Source: Microbacteriaceae bacterium
GTDB taxonomy: Bacteria; Actinomycetota; Actinomycetes; Actinomycetales; Microbacteriaceae
Direction: 5' to 3'
Assembly (NCBI GenBank): GCA_027490915.1
Contig: JAIXXG010000091.1
Span: forward strand, 1 to 32,499
Length of the DNA: 32,499 bases
How positions within the stretch are numbered: position 1 is the stretch's first letter; every line of letters starts with the position of its first letter. Both the position numbers and the translations under genes were made by a program. The notes under the pieces were generated by a model. That model did no database searches. It worked only from the letters and a program-made list of their open reading frames with translations, and was not told the DNA's origin. Positions 7,149 to 15,600 of this stretch are shown here, piece after piece.

Positions 7149-7650
7149 CGCCGCGCAGCGAGCCCGTCACCGGGCCGGCGGGGTCGTAGATGACGCACAG
7201 CACCTCGCGGTCGCCCGAGGCCCAGCTCTCCTCCGTGGGGTAGTAGTAGGCGAAGTCGAAGCGCGACTCGAGGTAGGGCTCGCCGACGAACTCCTCGAAG
7301 GCGGGCAGGCACAGCGCGTCGGCCTTGCCCTGCGTCGTCTCCTCACCCGGGTAGGCCGACTGCGTGAGCTCGAAGGCCGCGAAGATCTCGCTGTCGTGCG
7401 GCTCCGAGCACGGCACGGTCGGCACGGTCGTCACCTCACCGGTGGCGGCGGCGTCATCGAGGCAGTCGCCGACTTGCAGGGCGAAGGCGTCGGTCTGCTC
7501 GTTGGGCTCGACGATCTGCCCCTCGTCGTCGCGCACCGGAGCGTCCGGGTCGAGGAGCGGGCCGATGGTCGAGCAGCCCGAGAGCACGACGGCGGCGACG
7601 CCGACCGCGAGGAGCGCGATCGGCGTGCGCCGCCGTCGTGACCGGATCAT
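7138..7650 (-). CDS. Septum-formation-family lipoprotein (second copy)
   Basis: A 170-residue exported lipoprotein. A basic N-terminus and hydrophobic segment lead to the lipobox L-S-G-C with Cys26 as the lipidated residue. The mature part has the Septum_form pattern: LQVGDCLDD, V-P-C-x-E-P-H-D-S-E-I, a C-L-x-x-F segment, and REVLCVIYD near the end. The four cysteines after the lipobox probably form two disulfides outside the cell. Family members are found in actinobacteria; the name rests on a weak link to septation. It lies 11 bp after a close paralog on the same strand, so the pair is a tandem duplication in one operon. Confidence 0.85.
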   Translation of the reverse strand: MIRSRRRRTPIALLAVGVAAVVLSGCSTIGPLLDPDAPVRDDEGQIVEPNEQTDAFALQVGDCLDDAAATGEVTTVPTVPCSEPHDSEIFAAFELTQSAYPGEETTQGKADALCLPAFEEFVGEPYLESRFDFAYYYPTEESWASGDREVLCVIYDPAGPVTGSLRGVTD

Positions 7651-7660
7651 GCGGCGGGGC

Positions 7661-8176
7661 TCAGCGGCCGATGTTCTCGAGCGAGCCGGTGACCTGCCCG
7701 GCCTCGTCGTAGATGGTGCAGAGCACCTCGCGGTCGCCGTTGGCCCAGCTGCCCTCGGTCGGGAAGTAGTAGCTGTAGTAGTAGATCGAGTCGGAGTACG
7801 GCAGTCCGACGAAGCCCGGGAAGGCCTCCAGGCAGGCCGCGTCGGCCTCGGCGATTACGGCGTCGGTGCCGGGGAAGACGTCGCCCTCGATGATGTACGA
7901 GGCGTAGATCTCGCTGTCGTGCGGCTCGTCGCAGGGAACGGTCGGGATCGTCTCGACGGTCTCAGACGCAGTGGCGTCGTTGAGGCAGTCGCCGACCTGC
8001 AGGGTGAAGACATCGGTGCTGTCGTTGCCCTCGATGACCTCGCCGCTGTCGTCGCGGGTGGCGGTGCCGCCGCCGAACATGGGCAGCAGGCTGCAGCCGC
8101 TGAGGGCGAGGCCGGCAGACGCGACGGCGACGAGGGCGAGGGCGCGCATCCAGGGAGCGCGAGTGGCGTTGGTCAC
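7661..8176 (-). CDS. Septum-formation-family lipoprotein (first copy)
   Basis: A 171-residue lipoprotein, paralogous to the gene at 7138-7650. The signal peptide ends in the lipobox L-S-G-C (Cys28). The domain contains LQVGDCLND, V-P-C-D-E-P-H-D-S-E-I, Y-Y-Y-S-Y-Y-F-P-T-E, W-A-N-G-D-R-E-V-L-C and G-Q-V-T-G-S-L. The same cysteine, PHD and G-D-R-E-V-L-C blocks appear in the other copy. The mature N-terminus is acidic and probably a flexible tether. I chose GTG at 8176, with AAAAGAG a few bases upstream; an ATG at 8149 would shorten the signal peptide too far. A 74-bp gap separates it from hisN upstream. Confidence 0.85.
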   Translation of the reverse strand: MTNATRAPWMRALALVAVASAGLALSGCSLLPMFGGGTATRDDSGEVIEGNDSTDVFTLQVGDCLNDATASETVETIPTVPCDEPHDSEIYASYIIEGDVFPGTDAVIAEADAACLEAFPGFVGLPYSDSIYYYSYYFPTEGSWANGDREVLCTIYDEAGQVTGSLENIGR

Positions 8177-8250
8177 GGAAGGCTCTTTTCGTCTCGGTTC
8201 GGGGTGGACGAGCCCCCCGTGCTGTGCGGGATGCTCGCCTGCGAGCCTAC

Positions 8251-9114
8251 TCAGCCCCGCAGGCGATGCAACACCTCGTCGTGCAGCAGCCTGTTGGTGG
8301 CGAGCGCGCTGCCGTGCCACGGCCCCGCCTCCCCGTCGACCGAGGTGAACCGCCCGCCCGCCTCCTCGACGATCGGCTGCAGCGCGGCCATGTCGTAGGG
8401 CTGCAGGTCGAACTCGCCGGCGATATCGATGGCGCCCTCGGCGACGAGCATGTACGACCACATGTCGCCGATGGCGCGCGCCCGCCACACCGCGCGGGTG
8501 AGACCGATGATCTGCTCGAGGCGGCCGGCGTCGTCCCAGCCCGGCAGGCTGTTGTAGCTCAGCACGGCGTCGTCGAGGGCGCTCACCGCGCTGACCCGCA
8601 GGCGCCGCGGCTCGGCGTCGCCCGCGGCGGCCGTGTGCGCGCCGAGCCCCCGCGCGCCCCACCAGCGACGACCGAGCGCGGGGGCGCTCACGACGCCCAC
8701 CACCGGCACGCCGTCGATCGCGAGCGCGATGAGCGTGCCCCAGATCGGCACACCGCGCAGGAAGTTCGCGGTGCCGTCGATGGGGTCGATGATCCACTGC
8801 CGCTGGGCTCCGTCACCGCTGCCCGCCGCCGTGCCGTACTCCTCGCCGAGAACACCGTCGCTCGCGCGCTCGGCGGCGAGCCCGGCGCGGATCGCCCGCT
8901 CGACCGCCTGATCGGCGTCGGTCACGGGCGTGCGGTCGGGCTTCGTGCTGACGTGCAGGTCAACGGCCCGGAAGCGGTCGAGCGAGACCGCGTCGGCGGC
9001 GTCGGCGAGACGCAGCGCGAGCGCGAGGTCGGCGGCGAGGTCGGTGCCTGCAGAGTCGGTGCCGGCGGGGTCATTCGGGTCGGCGCTGCGCGGCGCGGGG
9101 GATGCGGAGCTCAC
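8251..9114 (-). CDS. hisN: Inositol-monophosphatase-family enzyme, probable histidinol-phosphatase HisN
   Basis: Magnesium-dependent phosphatase of the IMPase fold, 287 residues. Metal-binding motifs are G-E-E (about 90-92), D-P-I-D-G-T-A-N-F (110-118) and the C-terminal block G-A-I-D-I-A-G-E followed by P-Y-D-M-A-A-L-x-P-I-V-E-E-A-G-G. Actinobacterial members with G-V-P-x-W-G-T-L-I after the D-P-I-D-G-T motif have been assigned as HisN, which dephosphorylates histidinol-phosphate. The place after aroA-rsgA is usual for hisN in this group. Inositol-phosphate activity cannot be ruled out. The start GTG at 9114 overlaps the rsgA stop by 4 nt. The first 25 residues are a low-complexity Ala/Asp/Pro extension. 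Confidence 0.85.
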   Translation of the reverse strand: MSSASPAPRSADPNDPAGTDSAGTDLAADLALALRLADAADAVSLDRFRAVDLHVSTKPDRTPVTDADQAVERAIRAGLAAERASDGVLGEEYGTAAGSGDGAQRQWIIDPIDGTANFLRGVPIWGTLIALAIDGVPVVGVVSAPALGRRWWGARGLGAHTAAAGDAEPRRLRVSAVSALDDAVLSYNSLPGWDDAGRLEQIIGLTRAVWRARAIGDMWSYMLVAEGAIDIAGEFDLQPYDMAALQPIVEEAGGRFTSVDGEAGPWHGSALATNRLLHDEVLHRLRG

Positions 9115-10178
9115 CCCTTCAGCGTATCCGCGCCCGCCCGGCCCGCGCCGGGGGCCAGCGTCGTCAGCAGCCGCTGCAGCGAGTCGAGCCGCTCGGCCCC
9201 GAAGTCGCCGAGCTCGCCGGAGGCCGCAGCCTCGACGATGGCGCAGTCGGGCGCGTCGGGCAGGTGGGTGCAGCCGCGGGGGCACTGCTCGCCGATGACG
9301 GCGAGGTCGCCGAACGCGCGCAGGATGTTGTCGGGGTCGACGTGCCCGAGCCCGAACGAGCGCACGCCGGGGGTGTCGATGATCCAGCCGCCGCCCGGCA
9401 GTCGCAGCGACACGGTCGACGACGAGGTGTGACGACCGCGCCCGGTGACGGCGTTGACGACCCCGGTCGCGCGATGCGCGTCGGGCACGAGCGCGTTGAC
9501 GAGCGTCGACTTGCCGACCCCCGAGTGGCCGACCGCGACCGTGGTGCGGTCGCGCAGCAGCGCGTGCAGCGCCTCGACCGGCGGGGCATCGGAGCGGCTC
9601 TCGACCACCCGCAGGTCGAGGCCGCGGAACTGCGCCAGGAACGGCGCGGGGCCGGCGAGGTCGGTCTTGGTCATCACGAGCACCGGCTCGATGCCGGCGT
9701 CGAACGCGGCGACGAGGTACCGGTCGACGAGGCGCGGCCGCGGCTCGGGGTTCGCCGCCGCGACGACCACCATCAGCTGGTCGGCGTTGGCGACGATGAT
9801 GCGCTCGATGGCGTCGGTGTCGTCGGCGCTGCGGCGCAGCAGCGTTCGCCGCTCGTGCACGCGCACGATGCGCGCGAGCGTGCCCTCCGCACCCGAGGTG
9901 TCGCCGACGAGGTCGACGCGGTCGCCCGTGACGATCGCGGTCGACCGCAGCTCGCGGGCGCGGGTGGTGATGACGGAGCGCTCGGTAGGGGCATCCTCTT
10001 CGACGAGGCAGAGGTAGCGGCCGCGGTCGACGGTGACGACTCGCCCGACGACGGCGTCGTCGTGCGCCGGGCGCTGCTTCGAGCGCGGGCGGTTCGCCTT
10101 CGGGTTGGGGCGCGCCCGCACGAGCGACTCGTCGTACGCGTCGTACGGGTCGTCGTCGTCGGGCGGCAGCCAGCTCAT
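9111..10178 (-). CDS. rsgA: Ribosome small-subunit-dependent GTPase RsgA
   Basis: Circularly permuted GTPase that takes part in late 30S subunit assembly; 355 residues. An acidic/basic N-terminal extension is followed by an OB fold (about 42-115). The permuted G domain shows G4 T-K-T-D (170-173) before G1 GHSGVGKST (217-225) and G3 D-T-P-G (268-271). The zinc finger has Cys299, Cys303, His305 and Cys312 (CPRGCTH then C). The start is the ATG at 10178, which overlaps the aroA stop by 4 nt (ATGA); the reading frame continues open upstream only because of base composition. It is the middle gene of aroA-rsgA-hisN. Confidence 0.95.
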   Translation of the reverse strand: MSWLPPDDDDPYDAYDESLVRARPNPKANRPRSKQRPAHDDAVVGRVVTVDRGRYLCLVEEDAPTERSVITTRARELRSTAIVTGDRVDLVGDTSGAEGTLARIVRVHERRTLLRRSADDTDAIERIIVANADQLMVVVAAANPEPRPRLVDRYLVAAFDAGIEPVLVMTKTDLAGPAPFLAQFRGLDLRVVESRSDAPPVEALHALLRDRTTVAVGHSGVGKSTLVNALVPDAHRATGVVNAVTGRGRHTSSSTVSLRLPGGGWIIDTPGVRSFGLGHVDPDNILRAFGDLAVIGEQCPRGCTHLPDAPDCAIVEAAASGELGDFGAERLDSLQRLLTTLAPGAGRAGADTLKG

Positions 10179-11578
10179 GCGGGCGGAGCCGCCTGGTCGA
10201 GCATCGCCGCCCACAGCTGCGCGAACTGGGGCAGGGTCTTCGCGGTCGATCCGATGTCGTCGACGCGCACGCCGTCGACGGCGAGGCCGATGATCGCCCC
10301 CGCCGTTGCCATGCGGTGGTCCTCGTAGGCGCGCCACGGTCCGCCGTGCAGTGGTCGCGGCTCGAGGGCGAGCCCGTCGTCGAGCTCGGTGCAGGCGCCG
10401 CCGAGAACGCTGATCTCGGCGGCGAGGGCCGCGAGCCGGTCGGTCTCGTGGCCCCGCAGGTGGCCGATGCCGGTGATGGTGCTGGGCCCGCCGGCGAGCG
10501 CGGCGAGCGCGACGATCGCGGGCGCCAGCTCGCCGCCGGTTGAGAGGTCGAGCTCGACGCCGCCGACCGCCGCTCCACCGAGGAGGCCCGCACCGCCATC
10601 GACGACGAGGGCGTCGCCGTCACGGCGCACCGTCGCCCCGAAGCGCGGCAGCAGGTGCGCGAGGTCGGCGCCCACCTGGGTGGTCGCGGTGGGCCAGCCC
10701 TCGACGGCGACCGTTCCCCCCGCGATGACGGCGGCGACGAGGAAGGGCGCGGCGTTTGAGAGGTCGGGCTCAATGACGACCTCGCGACCCCGGATCGGTG
10801 CGTGCGGAACGACCCACACCGCGGGCTCCGGGCTCTCGACGGTGACGCCGCGGTCGGCGAGGGTGGCGATGGTCATCTCGATGTGCGGCATGGAGGGCAG
10901 GCGCTCGCCGGTGTGCCGCAGCACGAGGCCCTCGGTGAAGCGGGGCGCGGCCAGCAGCAGCCCCGAGACGAACTGGCTGGAGGCCGAGGCGTCGATCGCG
11001 ATCTCGCCCCCGCGCACGGCACCCGAGCCCCAGAGGCTGAACGGCAGAGCCCCGCGACCGTCGTCGTTGACGTCGACGCCGAGAGCGCGCAGCGCGTCGA
11101 TGGTCGTGCGCATCGGGCGGCGGCGCGCGGCCTCGTCGCCGTCGAACGCCACCGGTCCGAGGGCGAGCGCGGCGACCGGGGGCAGGAACCGCATGACGGT
11201 GCCCGCGAGCCCGCAGTCGATCGAGGCGCTGCCCGACAGCTCGGCGGGCGGGGTGATGCGCAGGTCGGCGCCGTACGCGCCGTCGCCCTCGACCTGCTCG
11301 ATCTGCACCCCGAGCGCGCGCAGCGCCTCGATCATGAGCATCGAGTCGCGCGAGTGCAGCGGGCGGCGCAGCAGGGAGGGGCCGTCGGCGAGGGCCGAGA
11401 GCACGAGCTCGCGATTGGTGAGGCTCTTCGACCCGGGCAGGCTGACGCGCGCCGCGAGGGGCCCCGTCGCTCGGGGGGCGAGCCAATCGCCGTCGGTCGG
11501 AAGGGCAGCGGAGTCGCCGGGGCGCTGCTCGTCGCCGTAGGGCGAGAACCGGGCGCCGGAATAGGTGAAGACCTGCAT
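10175..11578 (-). CDS. aroA: 3-phosphoshikimate 1-carboxyvinyltransferase (EPSP synthase)
   Basis: Shikimate-pathway enzyme that joins phosphoenolpyruvate to shikimate 3-phosphate. The 467 residues are somewhat longer than usual (about 430), because of a tail of about 35 residues before the conserved W-x-A-P. Active-site signature LPGSKSLTNRELVL starts at 47 (Lys51), D-C-G-L-A-G-T-V-M-R-F-L-P-P is the second EPSPS signature, and R-G-H-E-T-D-R-L is near the end. The ATG at 11578 lacks a Shine-Dalgarno sequence, but TACCCT ends 8 nt upstream (11592-11587 on the minus strand), consistent with a leaderless start. The ATG lies inside the SigR-type promoter of the divergent sigR gene. First gene of a coupled operon with rsgA and hisN. 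Confidence 0.95.
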   Translation of the reverse strand: MQVFTYSGARFSPYGDEQRPGDSAALPTDGDWLAPRATGPLAARVSLPGSKSLTNRELVLSALADGPSLLRRPLHSRDSMLMIEALRALGVQIEQVEGDGAYGADLRITPPAELSGSASIDCGLAGTVMRFLPPVAALALGPVAFDGDEAARRRPMRTTIDALRALGVDVNDDGRGALPFSLWGSGAVRGGEIAIDASASSQFVSGLLLAAPRFTEGLVLRHTGERLPSMPHIEMTIATLADRGVTVESPEPAVWVVPHAPIRGREVVIEPDLSNAAPFLVAAVIAGGTVAVEGWPTATTQVGADLAHLLPRFGATVRRDGDALVVDGGAGLLGGAAVGGVELDLSTGGELAPAIVALAALAGGPSTITGIGHLRGHETDRLAALAAEISVLGGACTELDDGLALEPRPLHGGPWRAYEDHRMATAGAIIGLAVDGVRVDDIGSTAKTLPQFAQLWAAMLDQAAPPA

Positions 11579-11583
11579 CGGTT
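11558..11583 (+). promoter_or_regulatory. SigR/SigH-type autoregulatory promoter of sigR
   Basis: GGAAT (11558-11562), 18 nt, then GTT (11581-11583). This is the consensus promoter of SigR in Streptomyces and SigH in mycobacteria. It points at sigR, and transcription would begin near 11590, upstream of the GAGGAG at 11634-11639. It overlaps the start of aroA on the other strand. Confidence 0.75.
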
Positions 11584-11644
11584 ATCAGGGTAACGGCACC
11601 GCACGGGTGCCCGCCGTGCCCACGACGCGCCGAGAGGAGCCCCC

Positions 11645-12322
11645 ATGCCGACAGGCCTGCTGGATGCGCCGCCCGCGCCGCGCGTGCAGACCCGCTCGCT
11701 AGACTCGCGGGCGATGTCTGACACGACCGATGAGCTCGCCGAGCGCCGCCGCCTCTTCGAGGAGCAGGCGCTGCCGTTCATGGACCAGCTCTACGGCGCG
11801 GCCATGCGGATGACCAAGAACCCCGCCGACGCCGCCGACCTCGTGCAGGAGACGTTCGTCAAGGCGTTCGCCGCGTTCGGCCAGTTCGAGCAGGGCACGA
11901 ACCTCAAGGCGTGGCTCTACCGCATCCTGACGAACACGTTCATCAACGTGTACCGCAAGAAGCAGCGCGACCCCTACCAGGGCACCATCGACGACCTGGA
12001 GGACTGGCAGCTCGGCGGCGCCGAATCGGCGACGTCGAGCACGACCCGCTCGGCCGAGGCCGAGGCGATCGACCGCATGCCCGCGAGCGCGGTCAAAGAC
12101 GCCCTGCAGGCCATCCCCGAAGACTTCCGCCTGGCGGTCTACCTCGCCGATGTCGAGGGCTTCGCCTACCAGGAGATCGCCGACATCATGAAGACCCCCG
12201 TCGGCACCGTCATGAGCCGGCTGCACCGTGGCCGCCGGCTGCTGCGCGAGCTGCTCGCCGATTACGCGCGTGAGCGCGGCATGACCGCGAGCACCGCCCC
12301 GACCCGAAGGAGCACGCGATGA
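11645..12322 (+). CDS. sigR: SigR/SigH-type ECF sigma factor of the thiol-stress response
   Basis: ECF sigma factor that turns on thioredoxin, mycothiol and proteolysis genes when thiols are oxidised. Numbered from ATG 11714 (202 residues), region 2 runs about 18-84 ([14 protein letters not shown], then [12 protein letters not shown]) and region 4 about 125-180 ([20 protein letters not shown], then [14 protein letters not shown]). Two starts are credible. ATG 11645 has GAGGAG 5 nt upstream and would be used from the SigR-type promoter. ATG 11714 has TAGACT (11700-11705) 8 nt upstream and could be a leaderless short form. Streptomyces SigR also has a longer isoform made from its autoregulated promoter. 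The stop overlaps rsrA by 4 nt. Confidence 0.93.
   Translation: MPTGLLDAPPAPRVQTRSLDSRAMSDTTDELAERRRLFEEQALPFMDQLYGAAMRMTKNPADAADLVQETFVKAFAAFGQFEQGTNLKAWLYRILTNTFINVYRKKQRDPYQGTIDDLEDWQLGGAESATSSTTRSAEAEAIDRMPASAVKDALQAIPEDFRLAVYLADVEGFAYQEIADIMKTPVGTVMSRLHRGRRLLRELLADYARERGMTASTAPTRRSTR
11700..11705 (+). promoter_or_regulatory. Candidate -10 box for leaderless short sigR
   Basis: TAGACT fits TANNNT and ends 8 nt before the ATG at 11714. It would supply SigR at a basal level, independent of the SigR-type promoter at 11558-11583. No clear -35 box is seen. Confidence 0.45.
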
Positions 12323-12558
12323 GCGACTGCGGCTGCGACAAGGCCAAGGCGGAGCTCGAGGAGTTCCTGCACAACGAGCTCAGCCCCGATCAGTGCCAGG
12401 ACATCCGCGACCACATGGCCAACTGCGACGACTGCTCGGCCGAGCACCTCGTCGGGGTCACCCTGACCACGAAGGTCAAGGAGGCCTGCCAGGAGAAGGC
12501 GCCCGACGAGCTGCGGGCGATGATCCTGGGCTCCATCGAACGGCTGGATGCCCGCTAG
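12319..12558 (+). CDS. rsrA: RsrA/RshA-type redox-sensing zinc anti-sigma factor
   Basis: A 79-residue anti-sigma factor of the ZAS family that holds SigR in the reduced state and releases it when a disulfide forms. The core H-x3-C-x2-C is His32, Cys36 and Cys39. Cys6 lies 26 residues before His32, the spacing of Cys11 and His37 in S. coelicolor RsrA, so Cys6-Cys39 is the expected trigger disulfide. Cys26 and Cys57 match RsrA Cys31 and Cys62 with the same offset of 5. Cys4 is an extra residue next to Cys6. The ATG overlaps the sigR stop by 4 nt, giving coupled synthesis of the pair. Confidence 0.93.
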   Translation: MSDCGCDKAKAELEEFLHNELSPDQCQDIRDHMANCDDCSAEHLVGVTLTTKVKEACQEKAPDELRAMILGSIERLDAR

Positions 12559-12598
12559 ACGTTCAGCGTCGGCCCGCGGTGCCCGCGCGCACCCCGTA

Positions 12599-12638
12599 AC
12601 GGCTGCGGCGCCCGCCCGAAGGCGAGCGCCGCAGCCGT
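12599..12638. terminator. Strong hairpin between convergent rsrA and kgd
   Basis: The 13-bp perfect arms at 12599-12611 and 12626-12638 enclose one mismatch and a further 4-bp stem with a CGAA tetraloop (12613-12624). It lies 41 nt after the rsrA stop and 13 nt after the kgd stop, so it could stop both transcripts. There is no T-run, as is common in actinobacterial terminators. Confidence 0.8.
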
Positions 12639-12650
12639 GAGCCCCACGCG

Positions 12651-15600
12651 CTAGGCGAGCGCGGCATCCATGATGTCGGCGTGCTCCTGGGCGCTGCGCT
12701 TGCTCGATCCGGTCGCGGGCGAGGCCGAGGCGGGCCGCGACACGACGCGCATCGGCTTCATGCCGCGCTTCTGCGTCTCGAGCGCCAGGAACGGCCAGGC
12801 GCCCTGGTTCTCGGGCTCGTCCTGCACCCACACGACCTCGGCGTTCGGGTAGCGGTCGAGCGCCGCCCGCAGCTGCGCCTCGGGCAGTGGGTAGTACTGC
12901 TCGAGCCGCACGAGGGCCACGCCCGTGGTGCCGCGCTTCTCGATCTCGCTCTTCAGGTCGTAGTGGATCTTGCCCGCGTGCAGCAGCACCCGGCGCACGG
13001 CGCCGGCATCCGTGATGGACGCGTCGTCGATCACCGGCTCGAAGCGGCCGTTCGTGAAGTCGGCGACCTCGCTCGTCGCGCCGCGGAGTCGCAGCATCGC
13101 CTTCGGGGTGAAGACGACGAGCGGGCGGCGGGGGCGCGCGTAGGCCTGGCGGCGCAGCAGGTGGAAGTACGAGGCGGGCGTCGACGGACGCGCGATCGTC
13201 ATGTTGTCCTCCGCCGCGAGCTGCAGGAACCGCTCGATGCGCGCCGAGGAGTGGTCGGGCCCCTGGCCCTCGTAGCCGTGCGGCAGCAGCAGCACGACGC
13301 TCGAGCGCTGGTTCCACTTTTGCTCGGCCGACGAGATGAACTCGTCGATGATCGTCTGGGCGCCGTTGGCGAAGTCGCCGAACTGGGCCTCCCACAGCAC
13401 GAGCGCGTCGGGGCGCTCGACCGAGTAGCCGTACTCGAAGCCCATGGCGGCGTACTCGCTGAGCAGCGAGTCGTAGATCCAGAACTTCGCCTGGTTCTCG
13501 CTGAGGTTCGCAAGCGGCAGCCACTCCTGGCCGTTGACGCGGTCGTGCAGCACCGCGTGCCGCTGCACGAAGGTGCCGCGGCGCGAGTCTTGCCCCGCCA
13601 TGCGCACGGGGGTGCCCTCCATGAGCAGCGAGCCGAGCGCGAGAAGCTCTCCGAAGCCCCAGTCGATCTGGCCCTGACGGCTCATCTCGACGCGCTTCTT
13701 CAGCATCGCCTGCAGCTTGCCGTGCACGGTGAAACCGGCGGGCATGTTGTCGTGGGCATCCCCGATGTGCTGGATGACCGCCACATCGACCGCGGTCGAC
13801 TCGGGCTCGACGACCCCGTCGTCGGCGGGCTGCGCCGCGGTGCCGCCGACGACCGGCAGGGTTCCGGTCTGGGCGGCGTGCGTCTCGGCGAAGGCCACCT
13901 CGAGGCGGTCTTGGAAGTCGCGGTGCGCGGCCTCGAACTCCTCCTCGGTGATGTCGCCGCGGCCGACGAGGGCCTCGGTGTAGAGCGTGCGCACGCTGCG
14001 CTTGGCCTCGATGAGGTTGTACATCAGCGGCTGGGTCATCGAGGGGTCGTCGCCCTCGTTGTGCCCGCGGCGGCGGTAGCAGACGAGGTCGATGACGACG
14101 TCGCGGTTGAACGCCTGACGGTAGGCGAAGGCGATCTCGGCCACACGCACGACCGCCTCGGGGTCGTCGCCGTTGACGTGGAAGATCGGCGCCTGGATGG
14201 TCTTGGCGACATCGGTCGAGTAGGTCGACGAGCGGCCCTCGCCGGGCGGGGTGGTGAACCCGACCTGGTTGTTGATGACGACGTGGATCGTGCCGCCCGT
14301 GCGGTACGCCCGCAGCTGGCTGAGCTGCAGGGTCTCGAGCACGACACCCTGTCCGGCCATCGCCGCGTCACCGTGCACGAGCACCGCCATGGTGCTGTAC
14401 GAGCCGTCGCCCTTGCGGTCTTGCTTGGCGCGCACGATGCCCTCGAGCACGCCGTTGACCGCCTCGAGGTGCGAGGGGTTGGCGGCGAGCGACACGGCCA
14501 CCTGTTGGCCCGACATGGCGGTGAAGACGCCCTCGGTGCCGAGGTGGTACTTGACGTCGCCCGAGCCCTGCACCGACTTCACGTCCTGCGTGCCCTCGAA
14601 CTCGCGGAAGATCTGGCCGTAGGTCTTGCCCGCGATGTTGGCGAGCACGTTCAGGCGGCCGCGGTGGGCCATGCCGATCGCGACTTCGTCGAGGCCCTGC
14701 TCGGCGGCACCCTGCAGCACCTCGTCGAGCAGCGGAATGACGCTCTCGCCGCCCTCGAGGCTGAAGCGCTTCTGGCCGACGTACTTCGTCTGCAGGAAGG
14801 TCTCGAACGCCTCGGCCTGGTTGAGCTTGCCGAGGATGCGCATCTGCTCGTCGTGGGTCGGCTTCTGGTACGGCTTCTCCAGGCGCTCCTGGAACCAGCG
14901 GCGCTGCTCCGGGTCTTGGATGTGCATGTACTCGATGCCCACGGTGCGGCAGTAGGTGTCGCGCAGCACACCGAGCACCTCGCGCAGCAGCATCGTGCGG
15001 CGGCCGCCGAAGCCCGCGGTGACGAACTCACGGTCGAGATCCCAGAACGTCAGCCCGTGGCTCGAGATGTCGAGGTCGGGGTGGCTGCGCTGGCGGTACT
15101 CGAGCGGGTCGACGTCGGCCATCAGGTGGCCGCGCACGCGGTACGCGTTGATGAGCTCGTGCACGCGCGCCGTCTTGTTGATCTGGTCGGCGAGGTCGAC
15201 GTGGATGTCCTGCGCCCAGTGGATCGGGTCGTAGGGGATGCGCAGGTCGGCGAAGATGTCCTCGTAGAAGTGGCGCTCGCCGATGAGCAGCTCGTGCACC
15301 TTCTTGAGGAACTCGCCCGAGCCCGCGCCCTGGATGACCCGGTGGTCGTAGGTGCTCGTGAGCGTGACCGTCTTGCCGATGCCGAGGTCGGCCAGGGTGG
15401 CCTGCGACATGCCCTGGAACTCGGCCGGGTACTCGAGGGCGCCGGCGCCGATGATCGCGCCCTGGCCCTTCATGAGCCGCGGCACCGAGTGCACGGTGCC
15501 GATGCCGCCCGGGTTGGTCAGCGAGATCGTGTTGCCCTGGAAGTCGCCGGCGACGAGCTTGTTGTCGCGGGCGCGCTTGACCACGTCTTCGTAGGCGACG

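Noticed and set aside
8251-10773. An 840-codon minus-strand frame that contains the hisN product
   Set aside because: Only the last 287 codons match a protein family. The rest is in the wrong frame of rsgA and aroA, and those genes have full-length, coupled frames.
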